64,000 nt of DNA from an uncultured Burkholderiales bacterium (GTDB lineage: Bacteria > Pseudomonadota > Gammaproteobacteria > Burkholderiales > Burkholderiaceae_C): contig CAIZSE010000007.1 of assembly GCA_903935585.1 (NCBI GenBank), positions 1-64,000 of the forward strand. Direction: 5' to 3'. The position numbers were made by a program, and so were the translations under genes. This document shows positions 10,638-21,250 of this stretch, in pieces. The notes beneath the pieces were generated by a model, which worked only from the letters and a program-made list of their open reading frames with translations, did no database searches and was not told the origin of the DNA. Numbering within the stretch: the first letter of the stretch is position 1; each line of letters starts with the position of its first letter.

Positions 10638-11927
10638 TCAGCCCTTCACCGTCATCGGCACATCCCCGTCGGCCAAGGTCGCCCGAACCGATTGGCCTGG
10701 CTGAAACTGGGCTGCGTGGGTCAGCGCCTGGCCACTTTCGTCGCTGAGCCAGGCATAACCTCGCTCCAGCACGCGGTGCGGGTCGACCGACGACAAACGC
10801 AAAGCGGCCCGCTCCAGACGCTGAGCGCGTTGCTGCACCTGCTGACCCTGGTTGAAGCTCAGGCGGTCACTCAAACGCTCCAGCCTGTGCCCCGCCTCGG
10901 TCAGCCTGGTTTGAACACCCGCTTGCAGACCGTTCGCCAGCCGGTCCAGCCACTGGCTGTGCTGACCCAACAGGGCTTGTGGCCGGCTCAGCCGCGCGGC
11001 AATACTGTCCAGGCGCTGTGCTTGCCGGTCTTGCTGGCGTTGCAAAGCCCGGGTCAGCCGGTCTTCCAGCACGGACAGGGCTTCGAGGCCGACGCCCCGG
11101 TCGGTCGCCGCCATCTCAGCGGCGGCGGTGGGCGTGGGGGCGCGCACATCGGCCACGAAATCGGCGATGGTGAAGTCGGTCTCGTGACCCAAACCACAAA
11201 TGAGCGGCACGGGGCTTTGAGCGATGCAACGGGCGAGGGTTTCGTCGTTGAAAGACCACAAGTCTTCCATCGACCCGCCACCTCGAACCAGCAAGATCAC
11301 ATCCACGGGCAGGCTGAGCGGGTTGTCTTCTGCCGTGAGGGCGTACATGTTTTGCAAGGCCTGAACCAGCGTGGCAGCAGCCCCGGCGCCTTGCACCAGG
11401 GCGGGCACCATGAGCACAGGAATGTGGGGCACGCGCCGCTGCAAGGCCGTGACCACATCGTGCCAGGCGGCTGCGCCCAGCGAAGTGACCACGCCGATGG
11501 CTCTGGGCTGGGCAGGCAAGGCACGTTTGTGGGCGGGGTCAAAAAGGCCCTCGGCTTCGAGCTTGGCCTTGAGGCGTAAAAACTGCTCAAACAGCGCGCC
11601 CTGCCCTGCACGCGCCATCGACTCAACCACCATTTGCAAGTCACCCCGGGCTTCGTACACGCCCAAGCGCCCCCGCACTTCAACCAATTCGCCATCGCGG
11701 GGGGCAAAGTCCATCAAACTGGCCGCACGCCTAAACATGACACAGCGTATTTGCCCGGTGTCGTCCTTGATGGAAAAATAACAATGGCCGCTGGCTGCGC
11801 GCGAAAAGCCCGAAATTTCCCCACGAACGGTGACCGGGTTGAATTGGGCGTCCAACGTGTCAGCCACGGCGCGGCACAGGGCAGAGACTGTCCAGGCGCG
11901 GGGCTTCAAATCGTCATTGGCTTGCAT
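10638..11927 (-). CDS. xseA: Exodeoxyribonuclease VII large subunit
   Basis: WTVSALCRAVADTLDAQFNPVTVRGEISGF; VILLVRGGGSMEDLWSFNDE; GLGHETDFTIADFVADVRAPTPTAAAE. Confidence 0.95.
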   Translation of the reverse strand: MQANDDLKPRAWTVSALCRAVADTLDAQFNPVTVRGEISGFSRAASGHCYFSIKDDTGQIRCVMFRRAASLMDFAPRDGELVEVRGRLGVYEARGDLQMVVESMARAGQGALFEQFLRLKAKLEAEGLFDPAHKRALPAQPRAIGVVTSLGAAAWHDVVTALQRRVPHIPVLMVPALVQGAGAAATLVQALQNMYALTAEDNPLSLPVDVILLVRGGGSMEDLWSFNDETLARCIAQSPVPLICGLGHETDFTIADFVADVRAPTPTAAAEMAATDRGVGLEALSVLEDRLTRALQRQQDRQAQRLDSIAARLSRPQALLGQHSQWLDRLANGLQAGVQTRLTEAGHRLERLSDRLSFNQGQQVQQRAQRLERAALRLSSVDPHRVLERGYAWLSDESGQALTHAAQFQPGQSVRATLADGDVPMTVKG

Positions 11928-12169
11928 CGGAGGGAGGTTTTATCAGCGTTTCGAGAGGTTTTCAGGCGTCAAACCCAAACCAGGGGCGGGTGAGTACTCC
12001 ACAAGCCAAGCCCAAGGCGGTTTATGGCTGATGTTCGGCACCAAACCATGAAGGAAATTTTCAAGTCATTGATTTTATTCATGATTTTAAAAATGACCGG
12101 TGGAATTTTGAGAAAATTTTAAATACTTGAGTATGCGAAACAAAGAAGAGACTTAAGTTCTTCACAAAG

Positions 12170-12178
12170 TTATCCACA
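12170..12178 (+). promoter_or_regulatory. Consensus DnaA box TTATCCACA in an AT-rich intergenic region
   Basis: Exact 9-mer in the sequence. Confidence 0.5.
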
Positions 12179-12282
12179 GAAATCCATGGCGTTTTCTTGC
12201 CTCAGGTCCATGCACTTCGTTGGGTCTGGGCATTCACCGATAATCAGCCACGTTCAAGACCGAAAAACTGGAAGGTGTTTCC

Positions 12283-12909
12283 TTGCTGTCCATCATACAA
12301 GCCGCAGGTTGGCCCATCTGGCCTTTGATCCTGTGTTCCATTCTGGCTTTGGCTTTGATCCTGGAGCGCTGGGTTCAGTTGCAAGACGCCAGGGTCATGC
12401 CCGCCAACATCCTCAAGCAAACCATCGAGGCCACTCAGCGCGGCTTGCCCGCCCAAGAGATGATCCTGACGCTGGAACAGGCGGGGGCCATGGGCCCGGT
12501 TCTGGCCAGCGGACTGCGCTGTTTGCAAGACAACCCCCAAGCCTCCAGCGAAGATATCCAGTCCAGCATGCAGATGGCAGGTCGCCTGTCCGCTCAGCAA
12601 CTGGAGCGCTACTTGCCAACCTTGGCGACCATCGCATCCGCCGCCCCTTTGCTGGGTTTGCTGGGGACCGTGGTCGGCATGATCGACATTTTCGGGGCCC
12701 ATACGGCAGCCAATAACCAGCCGGCTTTGCTGGCGCAAGGCATATCCGTGGCGCTGTACAACACGGCATTCGGCTTGATCGTGGCCATCCCTTCACTGAT
12801 GTTTTGGCGCTACTTTCGCGCCGTGGTGGACCGCCATGTACTGGCCATGGAAGTCGCTGCCGAGGCCTTTGCCCGGCATCTGCTTCGCATGCGAACTCAG
12901 CACGTTTGA
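12283..12909 (+). CDS. exbB: MotA/TolQ/ExbB proton channel family protein
   Basis: LSIIQAAGWPIWPLILCSILALALILER; PLLGLLGTVVGMIDIF. Confidence 0.9.
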   Translation: MLSIIQAAGWPIWPLILCSILALALILERWVQLQDARVMPANILKQTIEATQRGLPAQEMILTLEQAGAMGPVLASGLRCLQDNPQASSEDIQSSMQMAGRLSAQQLERYLPTLATIASAAPLLGLLGTVVGMIDIFGAHTAANNQPALLAQGISVALYNTAFGLIVAIPSLMFWRYFRAVVDRHVLAMEVAAEAFARHLLRMRTQHV

Positions 12910-12918
12910 AAGCTTGCC

Positions 12919-13341
12919 ATGAACTTCAGGCCCAGAACCCCGTCCCCTGAACCCGAGATCAATCTGGTCCCGTTCATCGATGTGTTGTTGGTCGTGCTGA
13001 TTTTTTTGATGCTGACCACCACCTGGTCACGCCTGACTGAGATCCATCTGAATCTGCCTGTGGCCGATGCCGCGGCCTCCAACCAGCGTCCACTTCAAAT
13101 CGTCCTGACGATCACGTCACGCGGTGAATATGCCGTCAACAAATCTCCGATCGGCGGCAGTTCGGTCGCTGCGCTGGTGGCAGTGCTGACCCCACTGGCC
13201 CATCAAGACACGATGCTGGTCATCAGCGCGGACGCCTCGGCCGCGCACCAAAGCGTGGTCAATGCCATGGAGGCGGCACGCCGCAGCGGCTTGTCCAAAA
13301 TCACCTTTGCTGCTCAGGCGGCCCAAGCCCCTGGCTTTTGA
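12919..13341 (+). CDS. exbD: ExbD/TolR biopolymer transport protein
   Basis: EINLVPFIDVLLVVLIFLMLTTTW. Confidence 0.9.
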   Translation: MNFRPRTPSPEPEINLVPFIDVLLVVLIFLMLTTTWSRLTEIHLNLPVADAAASNQRPLQIVLTITSRGEYAVNKSPIGGSSVAALVAVLTPLAHQDTMLVISADASAAHQSVVNAMEAARRSGLSKITFAAQAAQAPGF

Positions 13342-13346
13342 TCCGC

Positions 13347-14375
13347 ATGCGGTTGACCTTCTGGCTTCACCAACACCTGCCCCAGGTCTGGCTGCAGCGC
13401 GGCCCGCTCGCCTGGGCTTTGCGCCCGCTGGCAGTTGTCTATGGCGCCCTCATGGTCGTGCGGCGCATGGCCTATGCCAAAGGCCTCTTCAAAACCCGAC
13501 GCGTTTCGGCCCTGGTGATCGTGGTGGGCAACGTGGTAGCGGGCGGCGCTGGCAAGACACCGGTCACCATCGCCTTGGCCAAACACTTGCTGGCCAAGGG
13601 GTTTCGTGTGGGTGTGATCTCACGCGGCCACGGGCGCCAGACCCGGGACGTCCGCGCCGTGGCGCATGGCAGCCACGCCCTGGATGTGGGTGACGAGCCC
13701 TTGCTGATTCACCAAGCCACCGGCGTGCCGGTTTGGGTGGCCCGGGCCAGAGCCGATGCAGCGCTGGGCTTGCTGCAGGCGCATCCCGATGTGCAAATCC
13801 TGATTTGTGACGATGGCTTGCAGCACCTGGCATTGGCGCGTGACATTGAAATTTGTGTGATGGACGAACGCGGCATAGGCAATGGCTGGTTGTTGCCCGC
13901 CGGACCTTTGCGCGAGCCTTGGCCACGCCCGGTCGACTGGGTGCTGATCACAAGCCCAACCGGTTCAGGCGCAGGCCCTGTCGAGGGGTATCGCGCCACG
14001 CGTCAACTGGCCGACTACGCCCTGAGCGCGGAGGGCCGACATGTGCCGCTGAGTTCACTGAAAAATCAGCCTTTGCACGCGGTTGCAGGGCTGGCGCGTC
14101 CTGAATCATTTTTCGAGATGCTGCGCCAATCGGGCCTGACTTTGGTCAGCACCACCGCCCTGCCAGACCACCACGATTACCAGGATTGGCCAGCAGCAAC
14201 ATCCGAGGAAAAAACCAATCCAGGAACCGGTGGCACCTGGCTGTGCACCGAAAAAGACGCGGTCAAACTCTGGCCCCACGAACAAGGCGCCTTGGCTGTT
14301 CCCTTGGTCATCACGCCGGAAGCCGGTTTCTGGACCGCACTGGACACCCGGATCAGACAGCTTCTGACTCCCTGA
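13347..14375 (+). CDS. lpxK: Tetraacyldisaccharide 4'-kinase
   Basis: VVGNVVAGGAGKTPVTIALAKHL; CDDGLQHLALARDIEI. Confidence 0.93.
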   Translation: MRLTFWLHQHLPQVWLQRGPLAWALRPLAVVYGALMVVRRMAYAKGLFKTRRVSALVIVVGNVVAGGAGKTPVTIALAKHLLAKGFRVGVISRGHGRQTRDVRAVAHGSHALDVGDEPLLIHQATGVPVWVARARADAALGLLQAHPDVQILICDDGLQHLALARDIEICVMDERGIGNGWLLPAGPLREPWPRPVDWVLITSPTGSGAGPVEGYRATRQLADYALSAEGRHVPLSSLKNQPLHAVAGLARPESFFEMLRQSGLTLVSTTALPDHHDYQDWPAATSEEKTNPGTGGTWLCTEKDAVKLWPHEQGALAVPLVITPEAGFWTALDTRIRQLLTP

Positions 14376-14435
14376 CCCCGAAAGACGGCCGGTCAGCAAA
14401 CCCACAGGTTTTTTTGGCCCGGTATCATGGGCGGC

Positions 14436-14642
14436 ATGGACACCAAATTGCTTGAATTGCTGGTTTGCCCAGTCACCAAAGGCCCGCTCGACTTCGACCG
14501 GGAACACCAAGAACTGCTGTCGCGCAGCGCACGCCTGGCTTACCCGGTGCGCAACGGCATTCCCATCCTGCTGGAAAACGAAGCCCGTACCCTGAGCGAC
14601 GAAGAAATTGACAAACTCGCGGCCCTGCGACCCGCCCTCTGA
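14436..14642 (+). CDS. Trm112 family protein
   Basis: [21 protein letters not shown]...[18 protein letters not shown]. Confidence 0.9.
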   Translation: MDTKLLELLVCPVTKGPLDFDREHQELLSRSARLAYPVRNGIPILLENEARTLSDEEIDKLAALRPAL

Positions 14643-14652
14643 GGCCAACCCC

Positions 14653-15429
14653 ATGACCCTGTCCACAAAGCCGCAGGGCTTCACCGTGGTGATTCCAGCG
14701 CGCATGGCCTCGAGCCGCCTGCCCAACAAACCCCTGGCCGACATCGCCGGACTGCCCATGGTGGTGCGCGTGGCGCAACGCGCCATGCAGTCCCTTGCCA
14801 GCCAGGTGGTGGTGGCCGCCGATGACGCGCGCATTGTGCAAGCCTGCAAGGACCACGGCATTCAAGCCCTATTGACCCGGCAAGACCATGTCAGCGGCAG
14901 CGACCGTCTGGCCGAAGCCTGCCATTTGCTGGGCTTGGCCGACGACGCGGTGGTGGTCAATGTGCAAGGGGACGAGCCCTTGATGCCGCCAGCGCTCATC
15001 AATGAGGTGGCGCGTTTGCTGACCGAGCGTCCCGAAGCCAGCATGAGCACGGCGGCCCATGCCATCACCTCGGTGGCCGAGTTTTGCAACCCCAATGTGG
15101 TCAAGGTGGTGACGGACGCTCGCCAAATGGCGCTTTATTTCAGCCGGGCACCCATTCCATGTTGGCGCGATGGCCAGACGGCCTCGGGCTTGACAGCCTT
15201 GCCCACGCCCGCCCCGCTGCGCCACATCGGCATTTATGGCTACCGGGTCGGTTTTTTGGCATTGTTCCCCGGCTTGCCGCCAGCGCCCATCGAAACGATG
15301 GAATCCCTGGAACAGTTGCGCGCCTTGTGGCATGGCCACCGCATTGCCGTTCATGTGAGCACCGAGGTGCCCGGACCAGGTGTGGACACGCCAGAAGACC
15401 TGGAACGCGTGCGTCAACTGCTGCGCTGA
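14653..15429 (+). CDS. kdsB: 3-deoxy-manno-octulosonate cytidylyltransferase
   Basis: [31 protein letters not shown]. Confidence 0.95.
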   Translation: MTLSTKPQGFTVVIPARMASSRLPNKPLADIAGLPMVVRVAQRAMQSLASQVVVAADDARIVQACKDHGIQALLTRQDHVSGSDRLAEACHLLGLADDAVVVNVQGDEPLMPPALINEVARLLTERPEASMSTAAHAITSVAEFCNPNVVKVVTDARQMALYFSRAPIPCWRDGQTASGLTALPTPAPLRHIGIYGYRVGFLALFPGLPPAPIETMESLEQLRALWHGHRIAVHVSTEVPGPGVDTPEDLERVRQLLR

Positions 15430-15507
15430 GAACCGGGGTTTACACCGTAAGCCAACTTTGAGGCTGGCGTGATAATCTCAAACTAATCGTCAGGCCTGTC
15501 TGACTGA

Positions 15508-16191
<684 letters not shown>

Positions 16192-16214
16192 TCAGCCCCT
16201 GCAGCCCACATCCA

Positions 16215-17192
16215 TCACCCCGGATTCAGCCGCCCGTCCCGAGCGCTCATCAAGCTGAGCATCAGGCTGACGCGGGCCTTGACCGGGCTGAGCCCGCCAA
16301 CACCCTGCCAACGGCTGGAAGAGCCCACGATCTGACCCATCGTGCAGCGCGTGCTCAGGCGCACCTGAACACCCTGCTTTTCAGCGTCCTGCAATCCAGA
16401 TTCCAGCGCCGCATGTACCGTGCCATTCCCCGTGCCCGCGACCACCAAACCCCGCACGCCGGATTGCACCAGCGCATCCACCATACGGCGGTTGGCGCAC
16501 GCATGGCTCAGCACCACCTCGACCCAGGGCCATTGCTCACTCGGTGTTTGAAGGACCAGGTCAAGACATGAGGTCCCCAGCCTCGGCGCTTCAGTCCATT
16601 CAGACCAGCGCACCCGCCCGTCTTCAACCCAACCCACAGGACCGGCGTCACCGGAACTGAAAGCATCCAAGCGGTAAGGGTGCACCTTTTGCACCTGCCT
16701 GGCACTGTGGATACTTCCTGCACACACCACCCAGGTCCCTGCGCGGGGGGCACCACCCGCCACGGCCAAGGCGTCCATCAAATTCTGTGGCCCATCGGCG
16801 ACGAGGGCCGTGGCCGGGCGCATGGCGCAGGTCAGAACCAAGGATTTGGCAGGCTGCAAAACCGCTTGCAAAAACCAGGCGGTTTCCTCAAGGGTGTCAG
16901 TGCCATGGGTCACCACCACACTGTGCACATCCGGCTGCGACAGCCAATGCGAACACCGATCAGCCAGCTTCTGCCAGGTGGCCAAGTCCATGTCCTTGCT
17001 GTCCATTTGGGCCACCTGTTCGACCACCAGGCTTCGGCCGGACAACACCTGAGGCAAGCTGGGCAGCACCGCCAGCAACTGCTCTACGCCCAACTGTGCA
17101 GAGGTGTAGCCCACATGGTCTGAAGCCTGAGCAGCCGTCCCGGCAATCGTGCCACCTGTGCCCAAAACCACTATTTTTTCAACTTCTTTCAT
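16215..17192 (-). CDS. Asparaginase family protein
   Basis: VVLGTGGTIAGTA; VVTHGTDTLEETAWFL. Confidence 0.88.
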   Translation of the reverse strand: MKEVEKIVVLGTGGTIAGTAAQASDHVGYTSAQLGVEQLLAVLPSLPQVLSGRSLVVEQVAQMDSKDMDLATWQKLADRCSHWLSQPDVHSVVVTHGTDTLEETAWFLQAVLQPAKSLVLTCAMRPATALVADGPQNLMDALAVAGGAPRAGTWVVCAGSIHSARQVQKVHPYRLDAFSSGDAGPVGWVEDGRVRWSEWTEAPRLGTSCLDLVLQTPSEQWPWVEVVLSHACANRRMVDALVQSGVRGLVVAGTGNGTVHAALESGLQDAEKQGVQVRLSTRCTMGQIVGSSSRWQGVGGLSPVKARVSLMLSLMSARDGRLNPG

Positions 17193-17218
17193 CTCAAACC
17201 CTTGCGCAACCCAAAAAA

Positions 17219-17253
17219 CTGGTTAAAAATACAGTCACTGGATGAAAAAACAG
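17219..17253 (+). promoter_or_regulatory. Two tandem LexA (SOS) boxes, CTGG-N8-ACAG
   Basis: CTGGTTAAAAATACAG (17219-17234) and CTGGATGAAAAAACAG (17238-17253), directly upstream of lexA. Confidence 0.8.
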
Positions 17254-17281
17254 TTCACCCATCCTTTTCAAGGAAGCCCTC

Positions 17282-17953
17282 ATGACCGACAGCCCCAAAC
17301 TCACCGCCCGGCAGCAAGAAATTCTGGTACTGATCCAGAACACCATCGCCAACACCGGCGCGCCACCCACACGTGCCGAAATTGCCAACGTGCTGGGGTT
17401 CAAGTCAGCCAACGCCGCCGAAGAGCACCTCAAAGCCCTGGCACGCAAAGGCGCGATCGAACTGGTCAGCGGCACCTCCCGTGGCATCCGGCTCAAAGGC
17501 AGCCACCGCAGCAGTCTGCGTGCCCCGTCTGACTTGTTCAGCCTCACCCTTCCAGGCTTGGGCCAATTGAGTCTGCCCTTGATTGGTCGCGTTGCCGCAG
17601 GCTCGCCTATTTTGGCGCAGGAACACGTGGATCGGACCTACCAGGTCGAAAGCACCTTGTTCACCGAGCAACCCGACTATCTGCTGCGCGTTCGTGGCAT
17701 GTCCATGCGCGATGCGGGCATCATGGATGGCGACCTGCTGGCCGTGAAATCCACCAAAGAAGTTCGCAATGGTCAAATCGTTGTGGCCCGACTCGGGGAT
17801 GAAGTCACGGTCAAACGCCTTCGCAAAACAGCCACCGGCATCGAATTGCTGCCCGAAAACCCCGATTACCAGACCATTGTGGTCAACCCTGACGAGCCTT
17901 TTGACATTGAAGGCCTGGCCGTGGGACTGATCCGCAACACGCTCTTGATGTAA
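17282..17953 (+). CDS. lexA: LexA repressor
   Basis: [72 protein letters not shown]. Confidence 0.97.
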   Translation: MTDSPKLTARQQEILVLIQNTIANTGAPPTRAEIANVLGFKSANAAEEHLKALARKGAIELVSGTSRGIRLKGSHRSSLRAPSDLFSLTLPGLGQLSLPLIGRVAAGSPILAQEHVDRTYQVESTLFTEQPDYLLRVRGMSMRDAGIMDGDLLAVKSTKEVRNGQIVVARLGDEVTVKRLRKTATGIELLPENPDYQTIVVNPDEPFDIEGLAVGLIRNTLLM

Positions 17954-18074
17954 GGCACCTGCTTGTTGCACCAGGTGGCGGGCGCTGACGGAGTCATTTT
18001 TGTCAGCCCTGATGCAACAAGCCTTTTCAGCAATCCTGTCTGTGTCCAACCTCCATGCTTTTGAAAGGTTTCAC

Positions 18075-18416
18075 ATGGGAATCGCTCTGCTTGCTCTTTC
18101 AGGTCTTTTTCAAGGCTTCACCCGTGCCACTCGCACATTGACTCCGGTCCCCAAACCGCAACGATCTAACGCCTATTTGCGCCCAGTCTGGGCCACGCGC
18201 AGGCCTGTTTGCGCAGCCTTGGGTCAAAAAACCATCACCCCGCCGCATCGTTTCCAGTCTGCTTCTGCCAAGCCCGCCCTGCGTGTCTTGCGTGTCAGCG
18301 AAAACGGTCAACGCACCCAAGGGGCCGGGCGCATGGTCATTTCAGGCCGCATGGCCGATGTCTGCGCCGAACTGGACCGTCTGGCGGCACTTGAGGCCGC
18401 CCAAGTCCGAATTTGA
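18075..18416 (+). CDS. Hypothetical protein downstream of lexA
   Basis: Open frame with basic/proline-rich N-terminus; no recognised domain. Confidence 0.4.
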   Translation: MGIALLALSGLFQGFTRATRTLTPVPKPQRSNAYLRPVWATRRPVCAALGQKTITPPHRFQSASAKPALRVLRVSENGQRTQGAGRMVISGRMADVCAELDRLAALEAAQVRI

Positions 18417-18473
18417 TCTGAAATGCAGCCCCGGCGACCCAGCTTGGTCGCCGCGCCAAGGCACAATGGAGGG

Positions 18474-19481
18474 ATGAACATTGTGATCCTTGACGACTAC
18501 CAAGACGCCGTGCGTAAACTTGATTGCGCTGCCAAACTCGAAAATTTTCCGGCCAAGGTTTATACCAACACAGTAAAAGGCATTGGCCAGTTGTCCGTTC
18601 GTCTGAAGGACGCCGACATCATCGTTTTGATACGGGAGCGCACCCATCTGACGCGTGCTGTGATCGAAAAACTCCCTCGCTTGAAACTGATTGCCCAAAC
18701 GGGCCGAATTGGCAGTCACATCGACTTAGCGGCCTGCACAGAACGTGGTGTGGCTGTTGCAGAGGGCGTTGGCTCGCCCATAGCGCCTGCTGAACTGACC
18801 TGGGCCTTGATCATGGCTTCTGTTAGGCGACTGCCGCAGTACATTGGCAACCTCAAGCACGGTGCTTGGCAGCAGTCAGGACTCAAGGCGGGCTCCATGC
18901 CCACCAACTTTGGCTTGGGCACGGTCCTCCATGGCAAAACTCTGGGCATCTGGGGGTTCGGAAAAATTGGGCAACTGGTGGCGGGGTACGGCAAGGCCTT
19001 TGGCATGGATGTCGTGGTTTGGGGCAGCGACGAATCCCGCACCAAAGCCAGCCAGAGCGGCTACCGATCAGCGACCAGCCGGGCCTCATTTTTTGAGCAA
19101 TCCGACGTGTTGTCGATTCATTTGCGCTTCAGCGACACCACCCGGGGCATCGTCACCGGCGAAGACTTGGGCCGCATGAAGCCTTCTGCGCTTTTCGTGA
19201 ACACGTCCCGCGCTGAATTGATCGAGCCCAATGCCTTGATTGGCGCCCTGAACCGGGGCCGGCCCGGTTTGGCCGCCATTGACGTGTTCGAATCCGAACC
19301 CATTTTGCAAGGCTCTGCGCTGCTGCGTCTGGAAAACTGCATCTGCACGCCCCACATCGGCTACGTCGAAAAGAACAGCTACGAACTTTATTTTGGCGCC
19401 GCTTTTGACAACGTGGTGAACTTCATCAAGGGAACTCCCACCAACATCGTCAACCCGGGCGCCCTGCAGGTTCGGCGCTAA
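18474..19481 (+). CDS. D-2-hydroxyacid dehydrogenase family protein
   Basis: LGIWGFGKIGQLVAGYGKAFGMDV Rossmann; NTSRAELIEPNAL; CTPHIGY. Confidence 0.88.
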   Translation: MNIVILDDYQDAVRKLDCAAKLENFPAKVYTNTVKGIGQLSVRLKDADIIVLIRERTHLTRAVIEKLPRLKLIAQTGRIGSHIDLAACTERGVAVAEGVGSPIAPAELTWALIMASVRRLPQYIGNLKHGAWQQSGLKAGSMPTNFGLGTVLHGKTLGIWGFGKIGQLVAGYGKAFGMDVVVWGSDESRTKASQSGYRSATSRASFFEQSDVLSIHLRFSDTTRGIVTGEDLGRMKPSALFVNTSRAELIEPNALIGALNRGRPGLAAIDVFESEPILQGSALLRLENCICTPHIGYVEKNSYELYFGAAFDNVVNFIKGTPTNIVNPGALQVRR

Positions 19482-19521
19482 GCACCCCTGTTATTTCAAT
19501 CTTCGATTAACTTTTAAAAAA

Positions 19522-21042
19522 ATGACTCTCGCATTCTCCAAAGTGGCCATCATTGGCGCCGGCGCCATGGGCCGGGGCATCGCCCAAATTGCAGCCCAGG
19601 CGGGCAGCCAGGTCTGGCTGTATGACACACAGGCTGAAGCCATCCAGAAAGCGCGTGATGCCGTGTTCCAGCAATGGGACAAGTTGCAGGAAAAAGGCCG
19701 ATTGACAGCCGAGGCTGTGGCCGGACACAAAAGCCGTTTGCTGGGCGCCTCCAGCATGCAAGACTTGGCTGACTGTGAATTGGTGGTCGAAGCCATTGTG
19801 GAAAAGCTCGACATCAAGAAAAGCCTGTTCACAGACCTGGAAAAAATCCTGGCCCCTACAGCGGTGCTGGTCACCAACACATCCTCCCTGTCGGTGACCG
19901 CTATTGCAGCGGCACTGAAGCGCCCGGGACAATTTGCGGGTTACCACTTCTTCAACCCTGTGCCCTTGATGAAAGTGGTCGAGGTCATCGCCGGACTCAA
20001 AACCGATGCCGCTGTTTGCCAGCGCTTGTCGGAATTTGCCCGCCAGATGGGCCACACGGCTGTGCAGGCGCAAGACACGCCAGGCTTCATCGTCAACCAC
20101 GCCGGTCGCGGTTATGGCACAGAAGCCCTGCGCATCGTGAGCGAAGGCATCGCCGATTTCGCCACCATCGACCGCATCCTGCGCGACCAGGTCGGCTTCA
20201 AGCTCGGCCCCTTCGAGCTGTTTGACCTGACGGCACTGGATGTTTCGCACCACGTGATCGAAGCCATTTACCACCAGTATTACGAAGAGCCGCGCTACCG
20301 CCCCAACGTGATCACCGCGCAGCGCCTGGCAGGCGGTGTCGTGGGCAAAAAAGTCGGCGAAGGCTTTTACAAATACACCGATGGCGTGGCCCAGTGGCCT
20401 GCCGAGCCGCCAGTGCCCGTGGTGGACAACATGCCGCCTGTGTGGGTCTCACCGCGCGCTGCACGCCGCATGGAACTGTTGCAACTGCTCAAGGACCTGG
20501 GTGCCAACGTCGAAAGCGGCGCATCGCCCTCCCCCCATGCGCTCACCATCGTCGCCCCCTTGGGCTTTGACATCACCACCGTGGCCGTGGTCGAGCGCCT
20601 GGACCCGGCTCGCACCGTGGGCATCGACATGCTGTTCGAGGACGCGTCCACCAAGCGCCGCGTGCTGGCCACCAACCCTGCCACCCGAACCGACATGCGA
20701 GATGCCGCCCACGCCCTGTTTGCACGCGACGGCAAAGCCGTGTCGGTGATCCGCGACAGCGGTGGCTTTGTCACCCAGCGCGTGGTGGCCACCATTGTCA
20801 ACATCGCCTCGGACATTTGCCAGCAACGCATCTGCAGCCCCCAAGACCTGGAAACTGCGGTCACGCTGGGACTGGCCTACCCGATGGGCCCGCTGGCCAT
20901 GGGCAACCGCCTGGGGCCGGACAGCATCCTCGAAGTGCTGTTCAACTTGCAAACCGTCTACGGCGACATGCGTTACCGCCCCAGCCCCTGGTTGCGTCGC
21001 CGAGGTGCCATCGGCTTGTCCTTGATGCACACCGAAGAATGA
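19522..21042 (+). CDS. 3-hydroxyacyl-CoA dehydrogenase (two C-terminal domains; PaaH-like)
   Basis: VAIIGAGAMGRGIAQIAAQAG; GYHFFNPVPLMKVVEVI; second 3HCDH C-terminal domain. Confidence 0.9.
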   Translation: MTLAFSKVAIIGAGAMGRGIAQIAAQAGSQVWLYDTQAEAIQKARDAVFQQWDKLQEKGRLTAEAVAGHKSRLLGASSMQDLADCELVVEAIVEKLDIKKSLFTDLEKILAPTAVLVTNTSSLSVTAIAAALKRPGQFAGYHFFNPVPLMKVVEVIAGLKTDAAVCQRLSEFARQMGHTAVQAQDTPGFIVNHAGRGYGTEALRIVSEGIADFATIDRILRDQVGFKLGPFELFDLTALDVSHHVIEAIYHQYYEEPRYRPNVITAQRLAGGVVGKKVGEGFYKYTDGVAQWPAEPPVPVVDNMPPVWVSPRAARRMELLQLLKDLGANVESGASPSPHALTIVAPLGFDITTVAVVERLDPARTVGIDMLFEDASTKRRVLATNPATRTDMRDAAHALFARDGKAVSVIRDSGGFVTQRVVATIVNIASDICQQRICSPQDLETAVTLGLAYPMGPLAMGNRLGPDSILEVLFNLQTVYGDMRYRPSPWLRRRGAIGLSLMHTEE

Positions 21043-21236
21043 TGACTGTGCGAGACAGATCTTCAGTTCTGTCCCGATTTGATGACTTTGTGGGACAGAT
21101 CTTCAGCTCTGTCCCGATTTGATGACTTTGTGGGACAGATCTTCAGCTCTGTCCCGATTTGATGACTTTGCGGGACAGATCTTCAGCTCTGTCCCGATTT
21201 GATGACTTTGCGGGACAGATCTTCAGCTCTGTCCCC
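21041..21236 (+). repeat. Five tandem 40-bp repeats, each with an 8-bp-stem hairpin GGGACAGA-N8-TCTGTCCC
   Basis: Units at 21041, 21081, 21121, 21161 and 21201; units 2/3 identical; unit 4 and the intact part of unit 5 identical; unit 1 diverged. Confidence 0.97.
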
Positions 21237-21250
21237 AACTGATTAAATAA

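Noticed and set aside
10566-11579. 337-aa plus-strand ORF antisense to xseA
   Set aside because: Composition typical of shadow frames in high-GC DNA; the minus strand has clear xseA motifs.
12040-12182. Possible replication origin
   Set aside because: Only one consensus DnaA box was found, and there is no dnaA/dnaN/gidA context.
21041-21236. Possible CRISPR array
   Set aside because: Repeats are directly contiguous with no unique spacers; a tandem hairpin array fits better.
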